Below are positions 9,877 through 19,197 of a DNA stretch of 64,000 bases, piece by piece (positions within the stretch are counted from its first letter, which is position 1; each line of letters starts with the position of its first letter). The notes under the pieces are model-generated. The model was not told the origin of the DNA. It saw only the letters and a program-made list of their open reading frames with translations, and made no database searches. Source of the stretch: JAENVT01 sp963805445 (GTDB taxonomy: Bacteria > Actinomycetota > Acidimicrobiia > Acidimicrobiales > Ilumatobacteraceae). The position numbers and the translations under genes are program-made. The stretch lies in contig CAWDUI010000038.1 of NCBI GenBank assembly GCA_963805445.1, forward strand, positions 186,001-250,000. Reading direction: 5' to 3'.

Positions 9877-10707
9877 ATGAGTGCAGATTCCGCCTTCCTC
9901 ATCGAGCGGGTCTCGCCACCGGTTTCGCTCGACAGGTTGGAGTTGATCGAGGCCCAGAACCTGTTCGGCGAGCAGGCCGAATGGGGTTTCTCGATTCCGT
10001 GGATGTCGCAGGTACTTGCTGCGCCTCGCTCACTTCGGCCGATGCTGCGGGCCCCGCGGCCTGGTGACGGCCTCGGGCCCGGGGTGTTGGCGTATTGGTG
10101 CTCACTGTTGCATCTCCTCGTCTATGGCTTCGGTTGGTCTCATCCGGGGCGCGGCCTGCGGTGGTGGTACGACGCCGGCAAGCCGGTCGACGAACCCAAG
10201 CTGGCGTTGCTCAGCGAGGTGTGGGATGCGGACGGGCAACTCGAGTGGTTCGCGGCGTGGTTGTGGACGACCGGTGCGTGCAGCTATCTCCTCCGCCCGA
10301 TCGGCTTCGCCGACGACAGGCGGGTCGCGGTCGACGCTGACTGGCTCGACGGCGTCGATGGTCGCATCACCGAGTCACACACGCCGTCCCCCTACGGCGG
10401 TGGGTCCGATCCGCTGCACCTCACCGCGCACATCGACGGCCCACTACAGCGGCGAATGCGCGGTCGTAGCCAACTGAGGTTGCACCCGTCGGGCAGGCGA
10501 ACGGCGAGCTTCATGGTCGACTCGATGACCGGTTGGTATCGGGCCCTCGCCGAAGATGCCGCAACTCTGCCCGGTGACGAGGCCGATCGCTCGTGGGATG
10601 TCGAGGTCGTCGTGCGGCCGGTCGGTTCGCTCGGCACGTTCCGCCGATCCAGCTCGACGGGGCTGTGGTACACCGGTCGCCACCGCAATCACGTCGTCGG
10701 CAACTGA
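9877..10707 (+). CDS. Hypothetical protein, unrecognised
   Basis: An open frame of 276 residues from ATG 9877; in-frame codons upstream to 9841 look non-coding. It is rich in Trp, Gly and Pro, with no signal peptide, and a hydrophobic but not clearly transmembrane patch (GVLAYWCSLLHLLVYGFGW). No catalytic motif was recognised. The upstream gap 9746-9876 contains a small inverted repeat (ACCGG/CCGGT) and several GTGTC repeats. It ends just before the TY-Chap promoter at 10720. Confidence 0.6.
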   Translation: MSADSAFLIERVSPPVSLDRLELIEAQNLFGEQAEWGFSIPWMSQVLAAPRSLRPMLRAPRPGDGLGPGVLAYWCSLLHLLVYGFGWSHPGRGLRWWYDAGKPVDEPKLALLSEVWDADGQLEWFAAWLWTTGACSYLLRPIGFADDRRVAVDADWLDGVDGRITESHTPSPYGGGSDPLHLTAHIDGPLQRRMRGRSQLRLHPSGRRTASFMVDSMTGWYRALAEDAATLPGDEADRSWDVEVVVRPVGSLGTFRRSSSTGLWYTGRHRNHVVGN

Positions 10708-10719
10708 CCGCTCTCGCCT

Positions 10720-10740
10720 GTCACACCCTTCGTTCATACT
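10720..10740 (+). promoter_or_regulatory. Promoter motif GTCACACCC-N6-CATACT
   Basis: GTCACACCC (10720-10728), six bases and CATACT (10735-10740). Downstream, GGAAGGA at 10758-10764 gives a ribosome site for the GTG at 10772. The motif, spacer (TTCGTT against CTTGTT) and hexamer almost repeat the element at 662-683 on the other strand. Confidence 0.5.
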
Positions 10741-10771
10741 GCACTTGTCGGGTCAGCGGAAGGACAACACG

Positions 10772-11338
10772 GTGGATAGCAACGGGACGGACCAACAATC
10801 GAGTCGACCTGTCGGCGATTGTCCGGTCTGTCGCCAGCTGCGCCTGGAAGGGCCGGACCGGCGCGACTTCCATGTCGCGCCTGCATATGGGGGCGGTTGG
10901 ACCACCTGGTCGGCGGCCATGCTCCGATTGGTCGAGCGGATCGGCCATCAGCCGACACGAGCGATCGTCATCGGCCAGCCGCTCGCAGGCCAGCGTTACG
11001 TCCAAGTGCTGGTCGGCCATGGCCTGGCCTATGCCGAGACTGGCAGCAACGTCTACCTCACCGGCGACTCTCGTTTGTCGACGGACGACGAAGCGCTGCT
11101 CTCGATGTTCGGGTGGGTTGCTCCGGCCGGGGCGGACCAGGCGGCCGAGCACTCGGCAAACTGGACGTTGCCGCTGATCCGTGGCGACTGGCAGTACCTC
11201 ATCGAGATGTTGCTCGTCACCATGGTGAGCGTCTTGGGTTTCGACTCGCACCTGCCGGTTGAAGTACGCAGCTTCGGTTGCCAGCACCCGTGCCGCGACT
11301 GCTCATGGCCGGACGACTTGTTGGAACAGGCCACATGA
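10772..11338 (+). CDS. TY-Chap-like domain protein (putative peptide-binding chaperone)
   Basis: 188 residues from a GTG behind a GGAAGGA box. The N-terminus carries a CPVCRQLRLEGPDRRDF patch with two Cys. The body resembles the TY-Chap (type III secretion chaperone/YbjN-like) fold: RYVQVLVGHGLAYAETGSNV, YLTGDSRLSTDDEALL, MFGWVAPAG and WQYLIEMLLVTMVSVLGF. A Cys-containing tail (CQHPCRDCSW) could bind metal. Actinobacterial relatives are proposed client-binding chaperones. The assignment is by pattern only. Its promoter matches that of the edge sigma-like gene. Confidence 0.5.
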   Translation: MDSNGTDQQSSRPVGDCPVCRQLRLEGPDRRDFHVAPAYGGGWTTWSAAMLRLVERIGHQPTRAIVIGQPLAGQRYVQVLVGHGLAYAETGSNVYLTGDSRLSTDDEALLSMFGWVAPAGADQAAEHSANWTLPLIRGDWQYLIEMLLVTMVSVLGFDSHLPVEVRSFGCQHPCRDCSWPDDLLEQAT

Positions 11339-11418
11339 CCGTGTGCTCCAACAGCACTGCGCCGACCGACATCGTCGTTGATCTGAACGGTTGGTTCAGT
11401 ACCGGCGCTACCTTCTGA
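11335..11418 (+). pseudogene. Orphan C-terminal tail of an actinobacterial surface-repeat protein
   Basis: A 27-residue frame whose ATG overlaps the preceding stop reads VCSNSTAPTDIVVDLNGWF and ends STGATF. This resembles the terminal beta-strand motif (VVDxxGWF) that closes repeat domains in large secreted actinobacterial proteins. No upstream remainder of such a protein exists here, so it looks like a deletion relic rather than a gene. Confidence 0.4.
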
Positions 11419-11425
11419 GGTGTTC

Positions 11426-11470
11426 GTGACGCATTGCTCGACCCCCGGCTGGGGTTGGGCAGTGCGTCAC
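11426..11470. terminator. Long inverted repeat, probable bidirectional terminator
   Basis: GTGACGCATTGC (11426-11437) pairs with GCAGTGCGTCAC (11459-11470) over 12 positions, with one G-T wobble and further G/C pairing inside. It lies between the convergent ends of the 10772 and 11487 genes. A short T-run (GGCATTTTGA) follows on the plus side. Confidence 0.65.
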
Positions 11471-11486
11471 GGCATTTTGAAGTTCG

Positions 11487-12896
11487 TCAGTTGCGGTCGC
11501 GGCGATGCAGTTCGTCGACGAAGGCGGCGTTGGTGAAGTGCGCGTCCGGCCAGGTCTTCGCCAACAGCGCCCGCGCCTCGGCGAACGATCGACCGTGGCG
11601 CATCATGTGCGCGGCCAGCACCAACCCGGTTCGGCTGCGGCCGCCGTGGCAGTGAACCAGGACTCGTCGATGCTCGGCCAGGAACGAATCGATCGAATCG
11701 AGCACATCGTCGACCACTGCGGCCAACGCCGGGTTGTGGTCGCCATCCTGGTCGATCAGGTACGCCTCGCGCCGGATCGGTCGCCGCATCGACGGATCGA
11801 TGCGGCACAGCGACACGATCGCCCAGTCACCGGCCGCGTCGCCCGCCCCGCTGCGGTTGCTGGCCCAGACACCGGGCACCACCTCACGCGGTTCGAGCGG
11901 CCGTTCGTCGACGGGATCGCCGCTGATGGGATGGCCGACGAGTTGGAGAGCGAGCCGCTGCAATGCGAGGTGGTCGAAGTGGTGCACCTTGCCGTCGGCG
12001 TCGGTCACCTGGCCGTGGAGGTAGCTCACCCATCGCGTCGGGATGTTCTGGATGCCGGATGTCGCCCCGGCCAACGCCCCGGCGACGGCGGCCACCGAGT
12101 CGGTGTCTCTGCCGAGGTCGATCACGGCGGTCACCACGTCCGCAAACGTGTCGAAGTGACGAAGCGCCCACACCGCCTGGGCCAGCGCACCCATCGCCGA
12201 TCCGTTGCCCGGCCCGCCGTCCGCCGGCGACCAGGAGGGTGCGAGCAACGGTTGATACACGGCAAGGATGTCGTCGGGCAGCATCTCCATGACCTCGTCG
12301 ATCGCGGCGATCGGGTCGCCACCCTCCAACGCAACCCGCACCAGTTCGTGTTGCATCGCCACCGCCCACTGGCACAGCGGGTCGGCATGCGTCACCTCCG
12401 ACAGCTTCATCGCCGCGTCGATGGTCGCCGCTCGGCCCGCGGCAGCGAAGTACACCGCGCCGGCCGCTGCTCGCATCAGCGAGCCGTTGCCTGCCGTGCT
12501 GTAGCCGTCGCGTGCGGTCATCACCGCGAACGCGGCATCGGGTGAGGTCAGGCGCGAGGCGAGCACCTCGCGTGTCAGGTTGCCGACGTCTTTCGCACAT
12601 TTGCCCCATGCCCGGAAGCGGGCCAGTTGGTCATCGCCGTCGATGCCGCCATGGGCCAGCAGGCTCTCGCCGACAATTACCCCCATCTCGGTGTCGTCGG
12701 TGAACTGGCCGGGGTTCCAGATGCGGTTGCCCACCATCTCACCGGCGCCGCCGTGTACCGGTAGCGGAAACCGTTCTGAATACTCGCCGGGTTGGCCGAA
12801 CTCGAACGGCGCCCCGAGCGCGTCGCCCACGGCGGACCCGACGATGCAGCCCACGGCGCGCTGCCGGCCCAGTGTGGTCTTCAAGAACCCGGACAT
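11487..12896 (-). CDS. ADP-ribosylglycohydrolase fused to a dual-specificity phosphatase
   Basis: The frame is intact at 469 residues. The N-terminal ~310 residues are an ADP-ribosyl-glycohydrolase (DraG/ARH fold): VGDALGAPFEF, QFTDDTEMG for the first metal site and DLGRDTDSVAAVAGALAGA for the second. The C-terminal ~150 residues are a protein-phosphatase fold with the HCx5R loop VHCHGGRSRTG. The product is therefore predicted to remove ADP-ribose and phosphate from macromolecules. The ATG at 12896, behind a GGAAG box, is preferred to a longer start at 12956. The gene is divergent from the nitroreductase. Confidence 0.85.
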   Translation of the reverse strand: MSGFLKTTLGRQRAVGCIVGSAVGDALGAPFEFGQPGEYSERFPLPVHGGAGEMVGNRIWNPGQFTDDTEMGVIVGESLLAHGGIDGDDQLARFRAWGKCAKDVGNLTREVLASRLTSPDAAFAVMTARDGYSTAGNGSLMRAAAGAVYFAAAGRAATIDAAMKLSEVTHADPLCQWAVAMQHELVRVALEGGDPIAAIDEVMEMLPDDILAVYQPLLAPSWSPADGGPGNGSAMGALAQAVWALRHFDTFADVVTAVIDLGRDTDSVAAVAGALAGATSGIQNIPTRWVSYLHGQVTDADGKVHHFDHLALQRLALQLVGHPISGDPVDERPLEPREVVPGVWASNRSGAGDAAGDWAIVSLCRIDPSMRRPIRREAYLIDQDGDHNPALAAVVDDVLDSIDSFLAEHRRVLVHCHGGRSRTGLVLAAHMMRHGRSFAEARALLAKTWPDAHFTNAAFVDELHRRDRN

Positions 12897-13021
12897 CGGT
12901 CTTCCATTCTCGTGCCCCAGGACTGGTACCCGAAACCGTCGTGCCTGAGACCGCACAACCGGACACTTTACGAATCGGTGCAGCTCGGTACGCTCGGCCT
13001 TTCATCGACGAAGGAGTGCAC

Positions 13022-13672
13022 ATGAGCATGCTCGAACTCGGTCCCGACGAGTTGCTGTCAACGACACGGGCGGTGCGCAAGCGGCTCGATCTCACCAAGC
13101 CGGTGCCGGACGATCTCGTCCGCGAGTGCGTGGCGATGGCGTTGCAGGCACCGTCGGGCAGCAATCAGATCTCGATGCGCTTCGTGGTCGTGCGCGACCC
13201 GGAGAAGATCGCTGCGATCGGCGACGTGTACGCGCAGTGCTGGGCGATGTATTCGTCGTCGCCGGGGTTCGCGGGTCGGATCACCCGCGACGTTGCCGAG
13301 TTGCAAGCTCAGCAGGATCGCGTCGTGGATTCCGCCACGTACCTGTCGCAACACATGGGGGAGTGCCCGGCGTTGGTGATCGGTTGCACGACATCTCGCC
13401 GCCTCGACGGCGTGGCCGCGGCGCAGTCGGCGTCGGCGCTCGGCAACATCCTGCCGGCGATGTGGAGCTTCATGCTGGCCGCGCGAGCGCGGGGCCTGGG
13501 CACGGCGTGGACGACGATCCACTTGATGATGGAGCAAGCGGTCGCGGACATCGTCGGCATCGCCTACGACACGATGCAACAGGTGTGCCTCACGCCCCTC
13601 GCCTTCACCAAGGGCACGTCGTTCAAGCCCGCCGTTCGACCCGATCCCGACACCGTGATCGACTGGCGCTGA
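13022..13672 (+). CDS. Nitroreductase-family FMN oxidoreductase
   Basis: 216 residues from ATG 13022, behind GAAGGAG. The FMN-binding start TTRAVRKRLDLTKPVPDD and the APSGSNQISMRFVVV segment are typical of the family. The dimer-core helix (GNILPAMWSFMLAARARGLG) and the C-terminal PLAFTKGTSFKPAVRP loop are also present. Such enzymes use NAD(P)H and flavin to reduce nitro- or quinone-type compounds. The substrate cannot be read from sequence. A likely -10 (TACGCT) lies at 12988-12993. Confidence 0.8.
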   Translation: MSMLELGPDELLSTTRAVRKRLDLTKPVPDDLVRECVAMALQAPSGSNQISMRFVVVRDPEKIAAIGDVYAQCWAMYSSSPGFAGRITRDVAELQAQQDRVVDSATYLSQHMGECPALVIGCTTSRRLDGVAAAQSASALGNILPAMWSFMLAARARGLGTAWTTIHLMMEQAVADIVGIAYDTMQQVCLTPLAFTKGTSFKPAVRPDPDTVIDWR

Positions 13673-13684
13673 TAATTCTGTCGA

Positions 13685-14261
13685 CTATCGCGCCGCCCTC
13701 AGCATGAACACGATCGGCGGGCATGTCCCCGCTTGCGCCTCGCCAGTGACCTCGAACCCGTGACGTTCGTAGAAGGGGACGCTCCGTGGATTGGGGGTTT
13801 CGAGATAGGACGGGCAGATGATCCACGTCCACGATCTGGAGGCATCGCCTCATCAACTGGCCACCGAGCCCGGTTCCCTGGAGTGCGGTATCGACGCCGA
13901 ACCACGGGAGGTACCAATGCGGAAAATCGGGGTGGGCTTCGTCCATCTGGTCGAGCACCGCAAACAGGTCGCCGTGTAGACCGGGCGAGGCGCTGTCGGT
14001 GAGCACGGCGACGATTTGCTCGCCGTCTGCTTCCGTACCCGGGGGCAGCCACAGGGCGACGGCCGAGAAGTCTCCCAGGCTCCAGACGGTGTGTTCGTCG
14101 AACGCCCTGCCGCCGAACGCGGCCAGGAACTCGGGGAAATGGGTGAGATATTGCTGCGACTCCGGATACAGCCAGCGCTCGACGGGGTCGTCCATGAACG
14201 CCGAGACGAGGGTGGCGTACACCCTCGCCTGATCACCGTCCGATACGGCCGAGAACGACAT
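13685..14261 (-). CDS. GNAT-family N-acetyltransferase (one frameshift)
   Basis: ATG 14261 opens SAVSDGDQARVYATLVSAFM, the usual first helix of GNAT acetyltransferases. The acetyl-CoA binding segment is GVDTALQGTGLGGQLMRRCL. The frame changes near 13815, and the ending YLETPNPRSVPFYERHGFEV is the classic beta6-alpha4 close of the fold. The stop is TAG at 13685-13687. The acceptor substrate is unknown. It is convergent with the nitroreductase. Confidence 0.75.
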
Positions 14262-14349
14262 GGCACTCACGCTGCACTCCCTGTCGAGTCGTTCGAGGTG
14301 CCCAGGCGCGGCGACGACAACTCCACAGGGCGGGGTGCGGGGATGGGAC

Positions 14350-15805
14350 CTAGACACAGACACCGTCCGGGTTGACGCCTCGCCAGCACAGTGCGCGTCG
14401 CGACGCGCCGCCGGTCAGCGACCCATCGGGCTGTGGGCCGACGATGACCACCTCGTACCAGACTCCGGCCACCGCATCGTCGCAGAACTGGCGCATCTCG
14501 ATGTAGAACGGGCCATCGCCCAAGCCGGTGTTCGGGAAGATGCGCGCGGTCGACGTGCACTCGTCGGTGCTGTCGGCCTCGTCGGCCAGCAACAGATCGG
14601 TCAGCGCCTTCGCGTAGTCGAAGTTGTCGCGCCCGTCGGCCCACTGTGGCTCCAAGGCGTGGATCTGCGCCGTCACATCCTCGGTCACCGGGCTCGCGAT
14701 CGGCCACTGCGGCGACTGCCTCCATTGCCCGCTCGCCGCGGCCGGTCCTCCGATCGGCAGCACCAACATGCCTCCGGTCTCGGTGTCGATCAAGGCCGCC
14801 ACCGTCGGCGGGCTGTCGCCGCGCTGTCGTCGAGCCGGCCAGGATGTAGTCGCCGTGATCGTCCAAGCTGTCAACGCGGGTCGGGCCATTCGGCAGGGTG
14901 AACTGGCGGCGACCCGACCCGTCGCTGCCGACGATCGTCAGCTGGTAGCTCAGGAGATTGCCGTTGTCCTCGGTCATGTTCCAGGTCACCCAGCTGACCC
15001 GAGCACCGTCGGACGACACGGTCAACGCCTGCGGACCGTCCGGGAAGTCGTACTTGGAGGCGAGGCCGACCAATTGCATGTCGATCACGTTCTCGTGTCC
15101 GCTCAGGTCGCGGCTCCAGGGCAATGTCGAGCCCTCGCCGGACACCAACCCGACGAGGGCTCCGCCCCCGAAGTGGTAGTCGACGCCCGATTCCCACCCT
15201 CCGGCGTCGGCAATCTTGTCGTCCTTGCCGGTGACGACATCTGTTGCATGGGCCTCGTCGGAGACGTCGTCGACCTGGCCGTTGTGGGGCCGGTTGAGGT
15301 TGTAGAAGAGGGTCACGTGGCCGTCGACCACGTCCGGCGTCGTGGAGCTGCAACGACGTGCTGTCACTGGCGGCCACCACGACCTTCTCGGTGCCGTCGT
15401 CGGCGATGTGGCGGATGGTCGACGGGTCGCCCACGTACCACCCGTCGCCGGTGGGGTCGGCCACGACATCGTCGAACAGGCCCGGCGTTGATGATGCGAT
15501 CGTCGCTGCCGGTCAACACGTGCAGCCCGTCCGGTGCCAGCAACGGCGACCTCGAGCCCATCGGGGATCGCCCAGATCGATCTGGTTCGCGCCGGACTGG
15601 TGGTCGCCGTCGTGGTTGTCGTTCCCGGCGGTTCCGTCAGCGGCACCGTGGAGTCGGCGGCAGCGACGGTTGTGGCAGCGTTGGTGGTGGCAACGGCGCT
15701 GGTGACGCTGGGCTCCGACGTCGAGGTCGCCGATGAACCTCCGCACGACGCCGCGATGAAGCCGATCGAGGCCAGAGCGGCGACTTTGCGGGCGATGTCG
15801 ATGTG
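14350..15805 (-). CDS. Secreted lipoprotein, probable beta-propeller-like, frameshifted
   Basis: The N-terminus reads ARKVAALASIGFIAASCGGS, a lipoprotein signal with a lipobox Cys, followed by a Ser/Thr/Ala-rich linker typical of actinobacterial lipoproteins. The body has TolB/WD40-like phrases (IWAIPDGLE, PLLAPDGLHVLTGSDDR, ALTVSSDGARVSWVTW, GDYILAG). The C-terminal domain ends GGASRRALCWRGVNPDGVCV. About five frame changes (near 15530, 15480, 15350 and 14830-14880) must be bridged, and no start codon is visible in the signal-peptide frame, so the 5' end is approximate. Surface-exposed; ligand unknown. Confidence 0.65.
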
Positions 15806-15829
15806 CGAAGTATGGCCGAGTCGAGATGG

Positions 15830-17017
15830 CTATGTCGGCAGTTTGACGACCGCGTCGGCGAGGTGTTCGATGTCGGCGCGGTCGCAGTAGATCTGGGCGC
15901 AGACCCGCATGGTCAACTCCTCGGCACCTGGGTAGACCGGCACCTCGATTCCGTCGGCCTCCAGCGAAGCCCGCGCCCGTTCGGCGTCGTCACGGGTCGA
16001 TCCCAAGACGGCGGGGAGGCGCACGTTGACCATCGAACCGATCATCTCCTCCGGTGTCGTGAAGCGCGTGCCCCAACGATCGGCGAGGTACTGGCCGGCC
16101 CACCAGGCCAGCTCGTGGTTGTAGCGATGGATCGCCGCAACACCGTCGTCGCCGCCGAACTCGTTCATCAGCTCGATGGCGAACGGTGCAGTCAGGAAGT
16201 GCGACGGATCGCGGGTGCCCAGCAGGTCGAACTCGGCGGAGAGCCCATGGTCGAGGCCCCACGAGATCACGGTGGGGTGCAAGTACTGGTGGTGTTGCTT
16301 CGCTGCCCACAGCACGCCGGCGCTGCGCGGCGCCCACGCCCACTTGTGCAGGTTGGCCACGTACCAATCGACGCCGAACGAGTCGATGTCGACAGCAATG
16401 TTGCCGGGCACGTGGGCGCCGTCGGCCAGCACCAACACGCCGCGCTCGTGACAGAGCGCAGTGATCTCGGCCAACGGCAGCACCAGCGCCGTGCCGGGAG
16501 TGATGTGATCGACGATCAACATGCGGGTGCGCTCGCCGAGACCCGTGGCGATCGCGGCGATGTAGTCCCCAGGGTCGGCGCCCGGCTGCGGCAGTTCGAT
16601 CGTGCGCAGCGTGCCGTTGATCGTGCGGGTCACGTACGTCGCCGCGTTCACGACGCCGCCATAGCCGAGGTTGGTCACGGCGATCTCGTCACCTGCGGCG
16701 AAGGGGAACGACCGCAGGATTGCGTTGGCGCCGGCGGTGATGTTGTCGACGAACATCAGGTCCTCGCCGGCGACCCCCACGAAGTCGGCAACTGCCGCGG
16801 CGGCAACACGAAGGCGCGACGGCGACGTGAAGGTGGCGTGCGCGTCGGCCAGTTCGCGCAGCATGAACTTGGCGGGCTGGCGCTCGATCTCATCGGTGAT
16901 CGCCCGCTGATGGGCCAGCACCCGGCGCGGCGTCGCCCCGACGGTGCCGTGGTTCAGGTAGGTCACATCGGGATCGAGCAGCCACTCGCTGCGCATCCCT
17001 GGTCCGAAGGTGGGCAT
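15830..17017 (-). CDS. Class V aminotransferase, isopenicillin-N-epimerase-like
   Basis: 395 residues, open throughout. It has the class V fold-type I PLP signature: LNHGTVGATPRRVLAHQ at the start, the aspartate-bearing segment VLADGAHVPGN, and the Schiff-base lysine in VANLHKWAWAPRSAG. The arrangement is that of the isopenicillin-N epimerase/EgtE-like subgroup rather than NifS (no active-site Cys loop). The exact substrate is open. The ATG at 17017 lies six bases after a TACTCT hexamer (17029-17024), a leaderless arrangement. Confidence 0.8.
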   Translation of the reverse strand: MPTFGPGMRSEWLLDPDVTYLNHGTVGATPRRVLAHQRAITDEIERQPAKFMLRELADAHATFTSPSRLRVAAAAVADFVGVAGEDLMFVDNITAGANAILRSFPFAAGDEIAVTNLGYGGVVNAATYVTRTINGTLRTIELPQPGADPGDYIAAIATGLGERTRMLIVDHITPGTALVLPLAEITALCHERGVLVLADGAHVPGNIAVDIDSFGVDWYVANLHKWAWAPRSAGVLWAAKQHHQYLHPTVISWGLDHGLSAEFDLLGTRDPSHFLTAPFAIELMNEFGGDDGVAAIHRYNHELAWWAGQYLADRWGTRFTTPEEMIGSMVNVRLPAVLGSTRDDAERARASLEADGIEVPVYPGAEELTMRVCAQIYCDRADIEHLADAVVKLPT

Positions 17018-17189
17018 TGCCGCAGAGTATCGGTGCTGGCTGGCGGGGATCGGCGGAACTTGTGAGGTAGCGGGGTGTTGCTAGTACCAGGAACGTGTCG
17101 ATGACGGCGTGCACCGAGAAATGTGCCGTCAGCCGTCGCGCGATTGGTGGTCTGGACACTTTCCTAGACGTGGAGATCAGAGGGCGTCC

Positions 17190-17732
17190 GTGAGCGTGGT
17201 CTACGGGCTGATCGTCGTCGGCACCGACAACTCGGCCGACGCGGATTCTGCGGTCGAGTTCGCCGCCGAATTGGCTCGGAGCGCGCGGGCTCCGTTGCAC
17301 ATCGTCGCCATGCACCACTCCTATCCCGACACGTTCTACGGGGCGCGGCTGCGGGCCGCATATGCGATGGGCTACTTCGAGGGCTTTCGGTGGATGAATG
17401 AGCCCACCGAGGAGCGGATCGTGGAGATCCATCGAGCCCACATCGACCGGTACGCCAACCGACTGCGTCGCGCCGGGATCGACGTGTCGACCCATGTCGT
17501 CTCGGGTGACCCGGCGAATCGCCTCAACGACCTCGCGGTCGATCTGGGAGCCGACCTCGTGGTCGTCGGCACCCACGATCTGAAGAGCGGGCAAGCCGAT
17601 GGCGAGCACATGAGCTCCGGTGCCGACGCCTGGGTGCTGACGATCGACGACGGCTTGGTCACGATCCTCGTGAGGGCGCCGACCGATGCTCAGGCGCTCG
17701 AACTGGCAAACACGCTTCACCGGATCGGGTGA
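17190..17732 (+). CDS. Universal stress protein (UspA-family)
   Basis: 180 residues from GTG 17190. The first beta-strand and loop, IVVGTDNSADADSAVEFAA, and the late DLGADLVVVGTHD are the Usp signatures, although the canonical ATP-binding G-x2-G-x9-G-S string is not clear (GTHDLKSGQADGEHMSSG). It may therefore not bind ATP. In-frame codons upstream to 17109 look like an unlikely extension. The role is presumably general stress physiology. The preceding gap 17018-17189 shows nothing else recognisable. Confidence 0.75.
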   Translation: MSVVYGLIVVGTDNSADADSAVEFAAELARSARAPLHIVAMHHSYPDTFYGARLRAAYAMGYFEGFRWMNEPTEERIVEIHRAHIDRYANRLRRAGIDVSTHVVSGDPANRLNDLAVDLGADLVVVGTHDLKSGQADGEHMSSGADAWVLTIDDGLVTILVRAPTDAQALELANTLHRIG

Positions 17733-17777
17733 TCGTCGCCGCCCCCGTTGCGCGGACGCCGCTTTCGCAGACACTCT

Positions 17778-17798
17778 GTCGCACCCCTTTACTACGGT
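17778..17798 (+). promoter_or_regulatory. Promoter GTCGCACCC-N6-TACGGT, leaderless start of the SWIM operon
   Basis: GTCGCACCC (17778-17786), six bases and TACGGT (17793-17798). The GTG start lies exactly six bases later, at 17805. It matches the RecQ promoter in element, hexamer, spacing and start distance. Confidence 0.55.
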
Positions 17799-17804
17799 GA
17801 CACC

Positions 17805-19197
17805 GTGAGCACAGGTCGTTGGCAGGTCGAGCAGGTGTTGGCGTTGGCGCCGAGGCCGTCGTCGGTCGCGTCAGCGCAACCGCTCGCCGTGCCGGCTCGG
17901 TGGACCAGCACGGGGTACGACGCGCGGGCGGTGTGGGGGCGTTGCGTCGGCACCAGCGCCGAGCCCTACGAATGCGCCGTCGATCACGTCGATGTGGCGT
18001 CGCGGTGCACGTGCCCGAGTCGCATCTTCCCGTGCAAGCACGCGCTGGCGTTGCTGTTGCTGTGGGCGCGTGGCCAGGTTGCCGAGGGCGCGCCGCCGAC
18101 GTTCGCGGCCACGTGGATGGCCAAGCGACTTGCTGCGGCCGAGCCGGCACCTGCCCCACAGCCAGCGGCGGAGGAACACGCCGACGCTCTCGGTGCAGCA
18201 ACCGCGGCGGAAGCACGCCGCACCGCCATTGCCGCCGCTCGAACCGAACAAGACCCGCGACGACCGCGTCGCCCGCATGGCCGCGGGCCTCGCCGAGCTC
18301 GACCGCTGGCTCGACGACCGTGTGCGCACCGGGCTGGCCGACCCATCGCTGGCCAGCTACAAGACATGGGACTCGTTGGCCGCGCGGCTGATCGATGCCC
18401 AGGTCGGCGGGCTGGCCAACCGGGTGCGGCGTTTGGCCGGCCTGGTCGGCGCCCATCCCGACTGGCACTCGCAGGTGCTGGCCGAGTTGGGGGTGCTGCA
18501 CCTGCTGGCCACGTCGGGCCGCCACCTCGGCACGCTGCCACCGGGTCTCGCCGATTCGGTCGCGGCAACGATCGGGTGGCAGGTGCGCCAGGCCGACGTG
18601 CTGGCCGGTGTGCCGCAGACCGACCACTGGGTGGTGATGGGTCGCAGCGATACGCGAGAAGACCGCATCGAGGTCCGCCGCATCTGGCTGCGCGGCGCGT
18701 CGACCGGGGCGTGGGCCATGGTGCTGTCGTTCGCCGCCTACCAGCAGAGCCTCGACACGTCGTTCGATGTCGGTACACAGGTGCATGCGGATCTGTTCCG
18801 GTATCCGGGGGCGGTCGCCCTGCGGGTGCTGGTCGGCCCGCGCCACAGCGAGCCGCTGCCCGGCCCGGCGATCGTCGGCTCGTCGATCACCGGCGCGTGT
18901 GCGGAGATCGGTCGTGCGCTGGCCGCCGAACCATGGCTCGAGCGGTACCCGATCTGCGTGCTCGCTGCGCCCACGCGCGACGGCGGTCGTTGGTTGCTGA
19001 CCGATTCGACCGGGTCGCTTCCGCTGGTCGATGCCGCCGCGGTCGGCACCCTGCTGGCGTGCACTGCCGGTCGCCCGACGCCGATCACTGCGGAGTGGAC
19101 TGCGGCTGGTCTGGTGCCGCTGACCGTGCATCTCGCGGACCGAGCCGTCGACATCGGGCCCGTCGCCGACGCGTCGTTCGTGAAGGCGGCGTCATGA
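17805..19197 (+). CDS. SWIM zinc-finger protein (first gene of the MoxR-vWA operon; one frameshift)
   Basis: The SWIM motif CxCx4-PCxH appears as RCTCPSRIFPCKHALAL at about residues 65-85. A DNA- or protein-binding zinc finger is expected. A proline/alanine-rich linker follows, where the frame changes near 18230. A long C-terminal region continues (ELDRWLDDRVRTGLADPSLA, then WLRGASTGAWAMVLSFAAYQ) with no known enzyme motif. It heads a five-gene operon coupled by ATGA overlaps, the order SWIM-DUF5691-MoxR-DUF5682-vWA being one I know from many bacteria. It starts leaderless from TACGGT. Confidence 0.75.
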
